From Synergistaceae bacterium (lineage in GTDB: Bacteria; Synergistota; Synergistia; Synergistales; Thermovirgaceae), in assembly GCA_012729145.1 (NCBI GenBank), contig JAAYDT010000027.1, positions 1 through 53,294 on the forward strand: DNA of 53,294 bases. The letters run 5' to 3'. Positions 25,386 to 33,370 of the stretch are shown piece by piece; within the stretch, counting starts at the first letter, position 1, and every line of letters begins with the position of its first letter. Under the pieces are notes generated by a model. The model saw only the letters and a list, made by a program, of their open reading frames with translations. It was not told the origin of the DNA and did no database searches. Position numbers and translations under genes: made by a program.

Positions 25386-26776
25386 TCCCCTCCCCCGTCG
25401 GGTTTCCTCTTCCTGCGAGCCCACCCTTCGATATTCTTCTGCCTTGCCCTTCCGATAGCCAGGGATTCGGCGGGGACATCCTTCGTGATGACCGAACCGG
25501 CTGCAGTACAGGACCTGTCGCCCAGCGAGACGGGCGCCACGAACATCGTATCGCTGCCGACGAAACAACCTTCCCCTATGGTGGTAGGGTTCTTCCTTTC
25601 GCCGTCATAGTTGCAGGTTATAGTGCCGGCTCCTATGTTGCTGCCCTTTCCCACCGTGGCATCCCCTATGTAGGAGAGGTGGGGAACCTTGACCCCTTCG
25701 CCGATCATGCTTTTCTTGATCTCGACGAACTTCCCTGCGAAGGCCCCTTCGCCCAGCTCCGATCCGTCCCTGACATAGGTGAACGGGCCAAGGACCGAAT
25801 TGTCCCCTGCCCTGCTGTCACATATCACGACATGACCTGACAGATGGACATTCTCGCCTAAAATGCTGTTCCTGACAATAGAATAACTTCCAAGCCTGGA
25901 ACGGCTGCCGATATCCGATCTGCCCCAAACCTGCACAAAGGGCTCTACCGTCACGTCATCACCGATGGACACACCCGGTCCGATCCAGACCGTCTCGGAA
26001 TCTACGCATTTGAGCCCGTTCTTCATATGACGGTCCAAAATACGTCTCCTCATGATCCTCGAGACCCTGTCAAGCTGAAGGGGGTCGTTAACGCCCTCCA
26101 TCTCGTCCGGGTCGGGGCAGACCATCATTCCCACTCTCTTGTCCTCTTCACAGAGGTTATGGATGACATCTGTAAGATAGAACTCTCCCTGGGAGTTTTC
26201 CCTTCCGATATTTTCAAGCTGTTCCAGAAGTGACCCGGTCCTGAAGATGTAGATCCCGCTGTTCACCCTGCCGCACTTTTTTTCGTGCTCTTTTGCATCC
26301 TTCTCCTCCACGATCCGGAATCCCTTCTCTGTATCGAGGACCCGTCCGTAACCGGTGGGATCAGAAGGTTCAAAGACAAGGAAAGTGCAGTCCTCATCAG
26401 CTTCAAGGTACCGTGAGTTCAACCTGGCAAGAGTCTCCCCTGTGATCATGGGAACGTCTCCCGGGATTATCATCACCCGTTCGAAACGGGATATCCATTT
26501 TCGGGCAGTGAAGACCGCATGGCCCGTTCCCAGCTGCTCCTGCTGGATAACCACCTCTGTGCCTGGCCAGGCGTTCTGCAGGTATTGGGAAACGGTCTCG
26601 CTACCGTGCCCCACCACCACCGCCCTCCCTGAGAAGTCGGGGGCATCCGTCGATCTCATGGGGTAGTAAAGGAGAGGTTCGTCCAGGAGTCTGAGAAGGA
26701 CCTTGGGGGTTTCGCTCTTCATCCGCATACCCTTGCCCGCGGCCAGTACCAGTACCCCTGTGCCGGGTATTGACAT
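25382..26776 (-). CDS. glmU: Bifunctional GlmU: GlcN-1-P acetyltransferase / GlcNAc-1-P uridylyltransferase
   Basis: Last two steps to UDP-GlcNAc. The N-terminal pyrophosphorylase has LAAGKGMRMKSETPKVLLRL, and the C-terminal half is a left-handed beta-helix acetyltransferase with NIGAGTITCNYDGERKNPTT and GSDTMFVAPVSLGDRS. The start at 26776 (MSIPGTG) is chosen by GAGGGATCGCC before the ATG; the longer frame to 26848 runs into the spacer. Length is 464 aa. GlmM and GlmS for the preceding steps are also in the window, at separate loci. Confidence 0.97.
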   Translation of the reverse strand: MSIPGTGVLVLAAGKGMRMKSETPKVLLRLLDEPLLYYPMRSTDAPDFSGRAVVVGHGSETVSQYLQNAWPGTEVVIQQEQLGTGHAVFTARKWISRFERVMIIPGDVPMITGETLARLNSRYLEADEDCTFLVFEPSDPTGYGRVLDTEKGFRIVEEKDAKEHEKKCGRVNSGIYIFRTGSLLEQLENIGRENSQGEFYLTDVIHNLCEEDKRVGMMVCPDPDEMEGVNDPLQLDRVSRIMRRRILDRHMKNGLKCVDSETVWIGPGVSIGDDVTVEPFVQVWGRSDIGSRSRLGSYSIVRNSILGENVHLSGHVVICDSRAGDNSVLGPFTYVRDGSELGEGAFAGKFVEIKKSMIGEGVKVPHLSYIGDATVGKGSNIGAGTITCNYDGERKNPTTIGEGCFVGSDTMFVAPVSLGDRSCTAAGSVITKDVPAESLAIGRARQKNIEGWARRKRKPDGGGE

Positions 26777-26854
26777 GGCGATCCCTCCCTGAAGTAAATT
26801 CACTCTAGATTTTAACACGCCCGGAGCACCTTCCGTCCGGGAACACACAACAAT

Positions 26855-26880
26855 CCAGGGGAAGCCAAGACTTCCCCTGG
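26855..26880 (-). terminator. Hairpin downstream of tRNA-Gln, likely intrinsic terminator
   Basis: A perfect 10-bp stem (CCAGGGGAAG / CTTCCCCTGG, 6-base loop) begins 11 bases beyond the tRNA 3' end. On the minus strand it is followed by ATTGTTGTGTGTT, moderately U-rich. Position and strength fit termination or 3' trimming of the tRNA-Gln transcript before glmU. Confidence 0.65.
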
Positions 26881-26890
26881 TCGGATCTGC

Positions 26891-26965
26891 TGGCTGGGGT
26901 GGCTGGATTCGAACCAGCGATCACGGATCCAAAGTCCGCCGCCTTGCCAGCTTGGCTACACCCCA
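26891..26965 (-). tRNA. trnQ: tRNA-Gln (anticodon TTG)
   Basis: The minus strand folds as a tRNA. The acceptor TGGGGTG/CACCCCA is followed by discriminator G and an encoded CCA. The D arm is AGCCAAGCTGGCAAGGC-like and the T arm carries GGTTCGAATCC. The 7-base anticodon loop CTTTGGA has anticodon TTG at its centre, reading CAA and, with wobble, CAG. It has its own promoter at 26982-27012. Confidence 0.97.
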
Positions 26966-26981
26966 ACAGTTAAGCCCCGCA

Positions 26982-27012
26982 ATTATAGCCTCACCAGGGG
27001 GAATGGTGTCAA
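26982..27012 (-). promoter_or_regulatory. Promoter of tRNA-Gln
   Basis: On the minus strand there is a perfect -35 TTGACA (plus 27007-27012) and a perfect -10 TATAAT (plus 26982-26987). The spacer is 19 bases, two longer than ideal. The expected start lies a few bases before the tRNA 5' end. It is divergent from the perR-like gene, so the same spacer may also hold that gene's promoter. Confidence 0.7.
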
Positions 27013-27110
27013 GGCAGGCGGTTTTCCGGTGTATTCCATGTTGTGATATAGTACACTTCATGTAAGGACAGATTCGCAAAAACCAACATGGGAACGGGAG
27101 GTCCTGGAGT

Positions 27111-27569
27111 ATGTGGACCATAGAGGACGGAATCGAGCGCATAAGAAACCGGGGGCTGAAGATAACATCCCAGAGGATAGCGATCCTGAAGCTCCTGAAG
27201 GGGCGGAAGGACCACCCCTCGGCGGAGAAGATCTTCCGCGAGATGAAGAAGACCTACCCCACAATCTCTTTCGCCACCATCTACAGCACTGCCCAGATCC
27301 TCCAGGATGCAGGCCTTCTCCAGATACTCACCATAGACGAACACAGGGTATTCTTTGACCCGAACCCCCACCCCCATGCCCACTTCCGCTGCGAGAAGTG
27401 CGGAGCCCTGGAGGATATTCCGCTGGATGAAGGTCTCCTCGAGAGGATAAGGAATTCCTCATCCCATGATATCGACACCGTCCAGGTCTACTGCTACGGT
27501 ACATGCCGCAGCTGCGGTGAACAGGGCCCGACCACCACAAGGCCAAGGAAGAAGCCCCGCGTCCACTGA
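27111..27569 (+). CDS. perR: Fur-family metalloregulator, PerR type
   Basis: Metal-dependent repressor with an N-terminal winged helix (ITSQRIAILKLLKGRKDHPSAEKIF) and C-terminal dimer domain. The regulatory-metal ligands of PerR line up by spacing: H35, D83, H89, H91 and D102; the two aspartates favour a peroxide sensor over Fur. A structural zinc site is present as C94-x2-C97 and C132-x2-C135. Length is 152 aa, ending in a basic tail. GGGAGG lies nine bases before the ATG. It heads a three-gene plus-strand island in an otherwise minus-strand region. The PerR assignment rests on ligand spacing; no PerR box was confidently found. Confidence 0.85.
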   Translation: MWTIEDGIERIRNRGLKITSQRIAILKLLKGRKDHPSAEKIFREMKKTYPTISFATIYSTAQILQDAGLLQILTIDEHRVFFDPNPHPHAHFRCEKCGALEDIPLDEGLLERIRNSSSHDIDTVQVYCYGTCRSCGEQGPTTTRPRKKPRVH

Positions 27570-27572
27570 GTC

Positions 27573-27857
27573 ATGTTCCGGATCCCTCTGGCGCTGACGA
27601 TCGTCTTCTTTGCCTTGTCCATGGTCCTTGGAGTCATGATCTCCAGGGCCAAGAGTCGTCTGCCCCTTTCGGCTTTCTGGGGTTCCCTTCTGCTTTTTTT
27701 GCTATTTTCATCTTTTTCCCTGTACTCTTATGCCCCACTCTGGATCGCTATCGCACCCCTGATACCTGCAGCTATGGTCACCCTTCTGTTCAGTGTTTCC
27801 AGGAAGAACGAAAGGAACAGGTCTACGGGAGCGGAGGAGGACGATGAGAAAAGCTAG
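27573..27857 (+). CDS. Small membrane protein, unrecognised
   Basis: A 94-aa protein with two or three hydrophobic stretches (about 4-22, 33-52 and 56-73) and a short charged tail (RKNERNRSTGAEEDDEKS) probably in the cytosol. I do not recognise a family. Its start is 3 bp after the perR stop, and its last 14 bases overlap the next gene, so the three genes form one operon. The ribosome site is weak, suggesting translational coupling to perR. Confidence 0.7.
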   Translation: MFRIPLALTIVFFALSMVLGVMISRAKSRLPLSAFWGSLLLFLLFSSFSLYSYAPLWIAIAPLIPAAMVTLLFSVSRKNERNRSTGAEEDDEKS

Positions 27858-28986
27858 TGTCCCAGGATCACTAACGAGGACCATGGGAAGACCTCTCACC
27901 CTTCTGCTTTTCTCAGGGGCATTGCTTTTGGTGTTCCTGACCCCTCTGTTTCCCGCCTGTGCCGGGGTGCTTGACGAGGAATTCACCATTACCGTAGAAC
28001 TCACACCCGGCGGGAAGATCTCCGTCAGCCGCGCTGACGGACCTGATATCATCCTGGGCAGGGTGAAGGACCTTCCCGTCAACAGCAGGTGGCCCAGCTT
28101 TACCGCCTCTGCCTGGGGGCAGGAACAGACCGTCGTTGCCAGCGCTGTTAACGCCATCCACATCCTCCTCTCCGTTGAAAAGGACAAGGGCAGGACCGTA
28201 AGCCTCCTGCCCTGGGAGACCGTAGCCCCGGCAGCCGGCCCAGGTGCGGCGGTCGTGACCGATATAAAGGCAGGCCGGGCCATTTTCGGCGCCTGGTCCC
28301 CGCCGGTGGGCAGCAGGGTGATATTCGAGCGCAAGGACGGAGAACCCTACCGTGCAGAAGGCCCCCCGCGTCGTGGAGATATCATGAAGATCCTTGCAGT
28401 ACCCTCCCAATGCCCCTTCTTCGTTGAGTTGGAGAACCGCCCTGGCGGGCGAGTGACCGCATGGTACAGCGGCGGGCCGAATATCCTGGGCAGGGTGATC
28501 AGGCCCCTTGGAGGGACCGGGAGATTCGACGGGACGATCTTTCAGGATACGGGCAGAATAAGGGCGAACCACCCCGGGGTCATCGATGTCTGTACCTCTC
28601 CGGAAGGTCTGGTGGGCGGTTTCCAGATCATTCCTCTGGAACACGCCTTCTCCCGCGAGATGCTGGGAGCCTGGAAAATGACCCAGTGGATGATCGTGGG
28701 TCCTGCTGAAATAGGAGGGCCCAACCTTAAGGGATCAGGTCCTCTCTTTTCCGGAGGCCTTCTCCCCGGCCCGTCCAGGGGCGAGACACTATGGGACCTA
28801 TGGTCAACTTACGGCCGCAAACCACTAGTCCTGGTCAGGCTTGATGGAGGTCCCTGGTCCAAAATGCCTGCCTTCACAGGCAGGCAGGATCACGCCCTCG
28901 AGGACGTCACTCACGTCAGGATCTACTTCCCCTTCACCGCGGAGCCGCAGGGGGCAGGTCAAGCCCGCTCCCCCGCGGCGAGATGA
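27844..28986 (+). CDS. Secreted protein with two internal repeats, function unknown
   Basis: A 380-aa protein with a signal peptide (basic start, hydrophobic 18-36, SPase I-like site after PACA at 40). I recognise no family. Two diverged repeats are visible: about 51-107 (VELTPGGKIS, GPDIILGRV) and about 194-250 (VELENRPGGRVT, GPNILGRV, then RANHPGVIDV matching AVNAIHI). This suggests two copies of a beta-rich module. The cysteines at 39, 190 and 250 are few. The start at 27844 is chosen for GGAGGAGGACG before the ATG; the longer frame to 27793 would run over the previous gene. It is convergent with glmS (7-bp gap). Confidence 0.8.
   Translation: MRKASVPGSLTRTMGRPLTLLLFSGALLLVFLTPLFPACAGVLDEEFTITVELTPGGKISVSRADGPDIILGRVKDLPVNSRWPSFTASAWGQEQTVVASAVNAIHILLSVEKDKGRTVSLLPWETVAPAAGPGAAVVTDIKAGRAIFGAWSPPVGSRVIFERKDGEPYRAEGPPRRGDIMKILAVPSQCPFFVELENRPGGRVTAWYSGGPNILGRVIRPLGGTGRFDGTIFQDTGRIRANHPGVIDVCTSPEGLVGGFQIIPLEHAFSREMLGAWKMTQWMIVGPAEIGGPNLKGSGPLFSGGLLPGPSRGETLWDLWSTYGRKPLVLVRLDGGPWSKMPAFTGRQDHALEDVTHVRIYFPFTAEPQGAGQARSPAAR
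28865..28886 (-). terminator. Hairpin 3' of glmS, inside the convergent gene; possible terminator
   Basis: A perfect 8-bp stem (TGCCTGCC / GGCAGGCA, 6-base loop) lies about 110 bases past the glmS stop on the minus strand and is followed there by TTTTGG. It sits within the 3' coding end of the plus-strand secreted protein gene. It may end the glmS transcript, since the gap between the two convergent genes is only 7 bp. Coding constraint could also explain the symmetry. Confidence 0.35.
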
Positions 28987-28993
28987 AACCCCT

Positions 28994-30826
28994 CTACTCG
29001 ACGGTAACGCTCTTGGCGAGGTTGCGGGGCTGATCAATCTCTCTCCCCTTCAACAGGGCAATGTGGAAAGCCAGAAACTGCAAGGGGACCACCGAAAGGA
29101 AAGGGGTGAACTCCTCGTCTGTCCAGGGTATCTCTATCACCGATTCCACGTGTTGGGGAATGATCGTGTCCCCCTCTGTACAGACGGCAATAAGGGGAGC
29201 ATTCCTGGCCTTGGCCTCCTGAATATTGGACAGGGTCTTCTCGTAAAGACCATCCCTTGGGATCACCGCCAGGACGGGCAGATCAGGCTCCAGCAGTGCA
29301 ATGGGGCCGTGCTTCATCTCCCCTGCGGCGTAGGCCTCGGCGTGAATGTAGGATATCTCTTTTAACTTGAGGGCCCCCTCCAGGGCTATGGGGAAGGATA
29401 TCCCCCTGCCGATGAAGAGGAAGTTGCTCTTGGATGCATACCTTTTAGCCAGTTCCATTACCTCGTTCTCCCTTTCAAGGAGCAGTTCCACCTTGTAGGG
29501 AATATGGATCAGCTCGCTAATAAGTCTCTCCTCCTCGTCGGAGGGTAGGGTTCCTCTCAGCCTGCCGAGCTGGAGGGCCACCAGGAAGAGCGCCGCCATC
29601 TGCCCCGTAAAGGTCTTGGTGGCAGCCACGCCTATCTCCGGACCGGCCTTCAGGAGCATTACGCTGTGGACCTCCCTGGCCAATGTTGAGCCTCTCACGT
29701 TGGTGATGGCAAGGCAGTGCGCTCCGTCGGCCCTGGCCTTGCGCTGGGCCGCAAGGGTATCCGCCGTCTCGCCGGACTGGGAGACGAAAACAGCAAGCGT
29801 GGAAGGGTCGCACTTGATGTGTCGGTACCGGTACTCCGAGGCTACGTCAACTTTGATCTCCAGGTCGGTCCACTTCTCCAGGACCCTTTCCGCGACCAGG
29901 GCCGAGTAGTACGAGGTTCCGCAGGCCACCAAATGGACCTTATCCCACTTCGAGGCCATCTCCGCATCCCAGCCCAGTTCCTGGTCAACGGCGGTCCTTC
30001 CGTCGGCGATCCTCCCCTTCAGGGTGGATCGGAGTACCATGCCCTGCTCATGGATCTCCTTGAGCATGAAGTGTGAGAACCCCGACTTCTCCGTCATGGA
30101 AACGTCCCAATCCACGGTGAAGACTGTCTTCTCGACAGGGCAGCCGTTCTCGTCCCATACCCTAATGCCACCAAGGGATATCTCGGCTATGTCACCCTCC
30201 TCGAGGTACTGGATCTTCCTCGTGTAAGGAAGAAATGCCGGGACGTCCGAAGCGCAGAACGATTCTCCGTCGCCGGACCCCAAGACAAGGGGAGAACCTT
30301 TCCTTACGCAGTAGATCCTGTCAGGAAGATCCTGCTGTATCACCACAAGGGCAAAGGATCCTCTCAACCTCCCCTGCAGGTTGACGAGCGTCTCAAGGAT
30401 GTCCCCCGTCTGGGAGAATGATGTGGCGATAAGATGGACGACCACTTCAGTGTCCGTCTCGGAGAGGAACTCCACCCCTTCCCGTTCGAGTTCCTCCTTA
30501 AGCTCCATGTAGTTCTCTACGATCCCGTTATGGACAATGGCGAACTTGCCGCTTCCATCCCTGTGGGGATGGGCATTCACCTGGGTCACGCCGCCATGGG
30601 TCGCCCATCGGGTGTGTCCGATACCCTGGGTGGAGCAGGGGGATATCTCCTCGAGCATCCTCTCCAGGTCTGCAACCTTTCCGACCTCCTTGAGGATGAT
30701 CAGGCCATCGCCGGTCCTCAGTGCCAGACCGGCCGAGTCGTAACCGCGATATTCAAGCCTCTTGAGTCCATCGATCAGGACATCGGAGGCATTTCTTCTG
30801 CCGACATAACCTACTATCCCACACAT
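28994..30826 (-). CDS. glmS: Glutamine-fructose-6-phosphate aminotransferase (isomerizing)
   Basis: Makes glucosamine-6-phosphate from fructose-6-phosphate and glutamine, the committed step to amino sugars. The N-terminal class II glutamine amidotransferase starts with the nucleophile C2 (MCGIVGYVG), with HTRWATHG and GNVPNAHP-equivalent VNAHPHRDGSGKFAIVHNG. The two SIS isomerase domains have SQSGETADTL and the C-terminal ends LAKSVTVE. Length is 610 aa. Its leader holds a glmS ribozyme, 48 bases upstream of the ATG, so the message is probably cleaved when GlcN6P is abundant. The ribosome site is weak. Confidence 0.98.
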   Translation of the reverse strand: MCGIVGYVGRRNASDVLIDGLKRLEYRGYDSAGLALRTGDGLIILKEVGKVADLERMLEEISPCSTQGIGHTRWATHGGVTQVNAHPHRDGSGKFAIVHNGIVENYMELKEELEREGVEFLSETDTEVVVHLIATSFSQTGDILETLVNLQGRLRGSFALVVIQQDLPDRIYCVRKGSPLVLGSGDGESFCASDVPAFLPYTRKIQYLEEGDIAEISLGGIRVWDENGCPVEKTVFTVDWDVSMTEKSGFSHFMLKEIHEQGMVLRSTLKGRIADGRTAVDQELGWDAEMASKWDKVHLVACGTSYYSALVAERVLEKWTDLEIKVDVASEYRYRHIKCDPSTLAVFVSQSGETADTLAAQRKARADGAHCLAITNVRGSTLAREVHSVMLLKAGPEIGVAATKTFTGQMAALFLVALQLGRLRGTLPSDEEERLISELIHIPYKVELLLERENEVMELAKRYASKSNFLFIGRGISFPIALEGALKLKEISYIHAEAYAAGEMKHGPIALLEPDLPVLAVIPRDGLYEKTLSNIQEAKARNAPLIAVCTEGDTIIPQHVESVIEIPWTDEEFTPFLSVVPLQFLAFHIALLKGREIDQPRNLAKSVTVE

Positions 30827-30873
30827 TTTTGTATGGGCACCGCCTTTCTGATCTGGAAGAGAACGGATGCCGT

Positions 30874-31009
30874 CCCTTTTGTCCCGGAGATCACTCCCTG
30901 GTTTTGTGGGAACGGCTTCATGGCCTTACCGTTCAGGCCACCGGGGCATCCGCCGAATTATTCGATACTCCCCGGCCCTCGTCAACTGGCCCTGGCCAGT
31001 TCTGGCGCT
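30874..31009 (-). ncRNA. glmS self-cleaving ribozyme-riboswitch
   Basis: Read on the minus strand, the leader of glmS carries the conserved ribozyme core in order. The cleavage-site segment AGCGCCAGAAC comes first, with cleavage expected between A at 31009 and G at 31008. A 7-bp P1 stem follows (AACTGGC/GCCAGTT), then TTGACGAGG, GGGGAGTATCGA, and the hallmark TTCGGCGGATGCCCCGG. P3-region hairpins, AAAACC, a GGAG/CTCC stem and a terminal CAAAAGGG complete it. This matches the Bacillus and Thermoanaerobacter glmS ribozymes block by block. In that family GlcN6P acts as coenzyme for cleavage, and the cut mRNA is degraded. The 3' limit is approximate. Confidence 0.95.
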
Positions 31010-31048
31010 TGGTCAGCCGCCAACCTCTTTCTTACTCCCCCGACACTG

Positions 31049-31942
31049 TCACCTCCCCGTGACCCCGAGCCTTTCGAGCTCGGAGAGGATTATGCCCCGC
31101 AGGTCCTCTCGCTTCAGGGCCATGCCGAGAGTGGCCAGAAGCCAGCTCTCCATGGTACCGCAATCAAACCTCTCGCCCTTGTACATGACCCCCCAGACGG
31201 GTTCATCCTCGGAAAGGGACCTGATGGCGTCCGTGAGCTGGATCTCCCCTCCGGTACCCACACCTGAATTCCTGAGATAGCGGAATATTCCCGGAGAGAG
31301 CACGTACCGGCCCATCACGGCATACCGGCTCGGCTCACTGCCGGGTTCAGGCTTCTCAACAAGGTCCTCTATCCTGAAAAGGCCGTCCTCAACCTGTTCA
31401 CCCCTAATAATCCCGTACCTGAAGGTTTCCCCCGGAGGAACCTCTTCCAGGGCCACAACTGATCCACCAAGCCTCTGGTGGACCTGTACAAGCTGCCCGA
31501 GCACCGGAGGCGTTCCGGGAGGAGTTACCATTACGTCATCGGGGAGGATCACACCAAAATAGCAGCCGCTGCAGAAAGGCTCTCCGCACAGGACCGCGTG
31601 ACCCAGCCCTAGTGGTTCCGGCTGTCTGACATAGGCGAAATCTGCCATCTGGCTTATCTCTCTTACAAGCTGTGCAGAATCTGCCTTGCCCTTTCCGATG
31701 AGTATCTGCTCGAGCTCTATGGACCTGTCAAAGTAGTCCTCTATAGCCCTCTTGCCCCTGCCTGTGACGAAGACTATCTCACCGCACCCTGATCGGACGG
31801 CCTCCTCGACCCCGTACTGGATAAGGGGCCTGTCGATAAGGGGCAGCATCTCCTTGGGGATCTCCTTAGTGGCAGGCAGGAACCTGGTACCCATACCTGC
31901 GACGGGGAAGAGGCATTTCCTGACATCACCCGTCGTCAACAC
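31049..31942 (-). CDS. galU: UTP-glucose-1-phosphate uridylyltransferase
   Basis: Makes UDP-glucose for glycans and envelope sugars. The N-terminus LFPVAGMGTRFLPATKEIPK and IQYGVEEAVRSGCGEIVFVT are the GalU signatures, followed by GLGHAVLCGEPF and VEKPEPGSEPSRYAVMGRYV. Length is 297 aa. The GTG start at 31942 overlaps the glmM stop and has GAGGAGGTGAGGG just upstream; a TTG at 31939 is an alternative. The gap to glmS is about 220 bp and contains the ribozyme. Confidence 0.96.
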   Translation of the reverse strand: MLTTGDVRKCLFPVAGMGTRFLPATKEIPKEMLPLIDRPLIQYGVEEAVRSGCGEIVFVTGRGKRAIEDYFDRSIELEQILIGKGKADSAQLVREISQMADFAYVRQPEPLGLGHAVLCGEPFCSGCYFGVILPDDVMVTPPGTPPVLGQLVQVHQRLGGSVVALEEVPPGETFRYGIIRGEQVEDGLFRIEDLVEKPEPGSEPSRYAVMGRYVLSPGIFRYLRNSGVGTGGEIQLTDAIRSLSEDEPVWGVMYKGERFDCGTMESWLLATLGMALKREDLRGIILSELERLGVTGR

Positions 31943-33342
31943 CCCTCACCTCCTCTGAGATCCCGGACAAGGACCTCTTCGCCGCTTCTCCTTATCTCTT
32001 CGAAGAGCGCCTCCGATACGGACCTCAATACCGGATCTTCCCGCGCTTCAACGAGGACACGCACAAGAGGTTCCGTGCCAGAGGGTCTGACCAGGACCCT
32101 GCCCAGTTCACCCAGCTCCTGGCAGGCTCTTTCTATCGCCCCCCGCACCCCCGGGTGACCGAGAAAGGATTCCTTGTCAGTGGCATGGAAATTCTTCAGA
32201 ACCTGGGGATACCTCCCGAACCTGTCCACCAGGGTGTTGATATCCTCACCCAACCTTGAGCATGCCGAGAGGAACAGAAGACCGGAGCTGAGCCCGTCGC
32301 CGGTGGGGAAGAAATCGCTTGCGATAACGTGCCCCGACTGCTCTCCTCCAAGAGAAGAACCCGAGGATCGCATGGCATCGAGCACATACCTGTCGCCCAC
32401 GGGACAGCGCGTCAGGTGGATACCGTCCTGTGCGAACTTCTCCTCCAGGGCTTTGTTGCTCATCACTGTCGCCACTACCCCGTTCACCAGCCTGCCCTCG
32501 CCATGAAGCCACCTTCCAAGGACCCAGAGGATGATATCTCCGTCGATGATCCTCCCCTTGGTATCGACGAAGAGAACCCTGTCAGCATCGCCGTCAAGGG
32601 CCATCCCCAGCGAATGTCCCCCTGAAAGGACTGCAGACGCCACATTCTCCATGTGGATGACCCCGCAACCGTCGTTGATGTTGTTTCTTTCGGGTCTGTC
32701 GGATATGATGATGGCCCTGCCGAAGCAGCGCCGGAAGATCATGGCTGCAGCCTCCGAAGCCGCCCCGTGGGCACAGTCCACTACGATAGAAAGTTCCTGA
32801 TCTACCCCGAAGCCGCAAGTCCTGACCACGTGTTCGGTGTACTCCGAAAGAATCCCGGTCCTCGGGGCGACCGATCCCACTGACGAACCTGTGGGTCTCC
32901 AATCGTCGAAGACCACGTCAGCCAGATACTCCTCGATCTCCGCCTCGTCGTCGTCGCTCAGTTTGCAGCCGTCCCTTCCTAGGAACTTGATACCGTTGTA
33001 TTCGAAGGTGTTATGGGAGGCACTTACAACCGCACCACCGTCGCAGGATAGTTTTCTGACGGCGAAGCTTACACCTGGAGTGGGGATCACCCCCAGGGAG
33101 ACCACTTCTGCTCCAGCGGAGAGGAATCCCGAGACAAGGGCCATTTCGATCATGGGTCCTGAACGCCTTGTGTCCCTCCCGACGGCAATGACCGGGCGGG
33201 ATACGCCTCTTTCGATAAGGAAAAGTGCATAGGACCTGCCCAGGCGAAGTGCCATTTCGGGGGTCATAAGCCCACGGTTGGCCACATCCCTTACGCCGTC
33301 GGTCCCGAAGAGACACCGGCATTTTCTGGAAGTTTCCTGCAT
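31936..33342 (-). CDS. glmM: Phosphoglucosamine mutase
   Basis: Converts GlcN-6-P to GlcN-1-P. The N-terminal LFGTDGVRDVANRGLMTPE is diagnostic. The active-site phosphoserine lies in VVSASHNTFEYNGIKF (S109), where the usual SASHNP reads SASHNT. The metal loop DGDADRVLFVD and the C-terminal RPSGTEPLVRVLVEA are intact. The start at 33342 (MQETSRK) is supported by AAAGAGGTG. The 468-aa product is slightly longer than the usual 450. Gene order cdaA-cdaR-glmM is the classic c-di-AMP operon, and GlmM is known to bind and restrain CdaA in Firmicutes. Confidence 0.97.
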   Translation of the reverse strand: MQETSRKCRCLFGTDGVRDVANRGLMTPEMALRLGRSYALFLIERGVSRPVIAVGRDTRRSGPMIEMALVSGFLSAGAEVVSLGVIPTPGVSFAVRKLSCDGGAVVSASHNTFEYNGIKFLGRDGCKLSDDDEAEIEEYLADVVFDDWRPTGSSVGSVAPRTGILSEYTEHVVRTCGFGVDQELSIVVDCAHGAASEAAAMIFRRCFGRAIIISDRPERNNINDGCGVIHMENVASAVLSGGHSLGMALDGDADRVLFVDTKGRIIDGDIILWVLGRWLHGEGRLVNGVVATVMSNKALEEKFAQDGIHLTRCPVGDRYVLDAMRSSGSSLGGEQSGHVIASDFFPTGDGLSSGLLFLSACSRLGEDINTLVDRFGRYPQVLKNFHATDKESFLGHPGVRGAIERACQELGELGRVLVRPSGTEPLVRVLVEAREDPVLRSVSEALFEEIRRSGEEVLVRDLRGGEGC

Positions 33343-33370
33343 CGGAACACCTCTTTCCCTGCGCCCTGAC

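Noticed and set aside
25386-25568. N-terminal extension of PRPP synthetase
   Set aside because: The extra 61 codons overlap glmU in another frame; the conserved N-terminus and ribosome site place the start at 25385. The same reasoning trims nfo, the NUDIX gene, cdaR and yqhQ.
26777-26854. Promoter for glmU in the spacer after tRNA-Gln
   Set aside because: A TAAAAT candidate -10 (plus 26809-26814) lacks any -35 at 16-19 bases.
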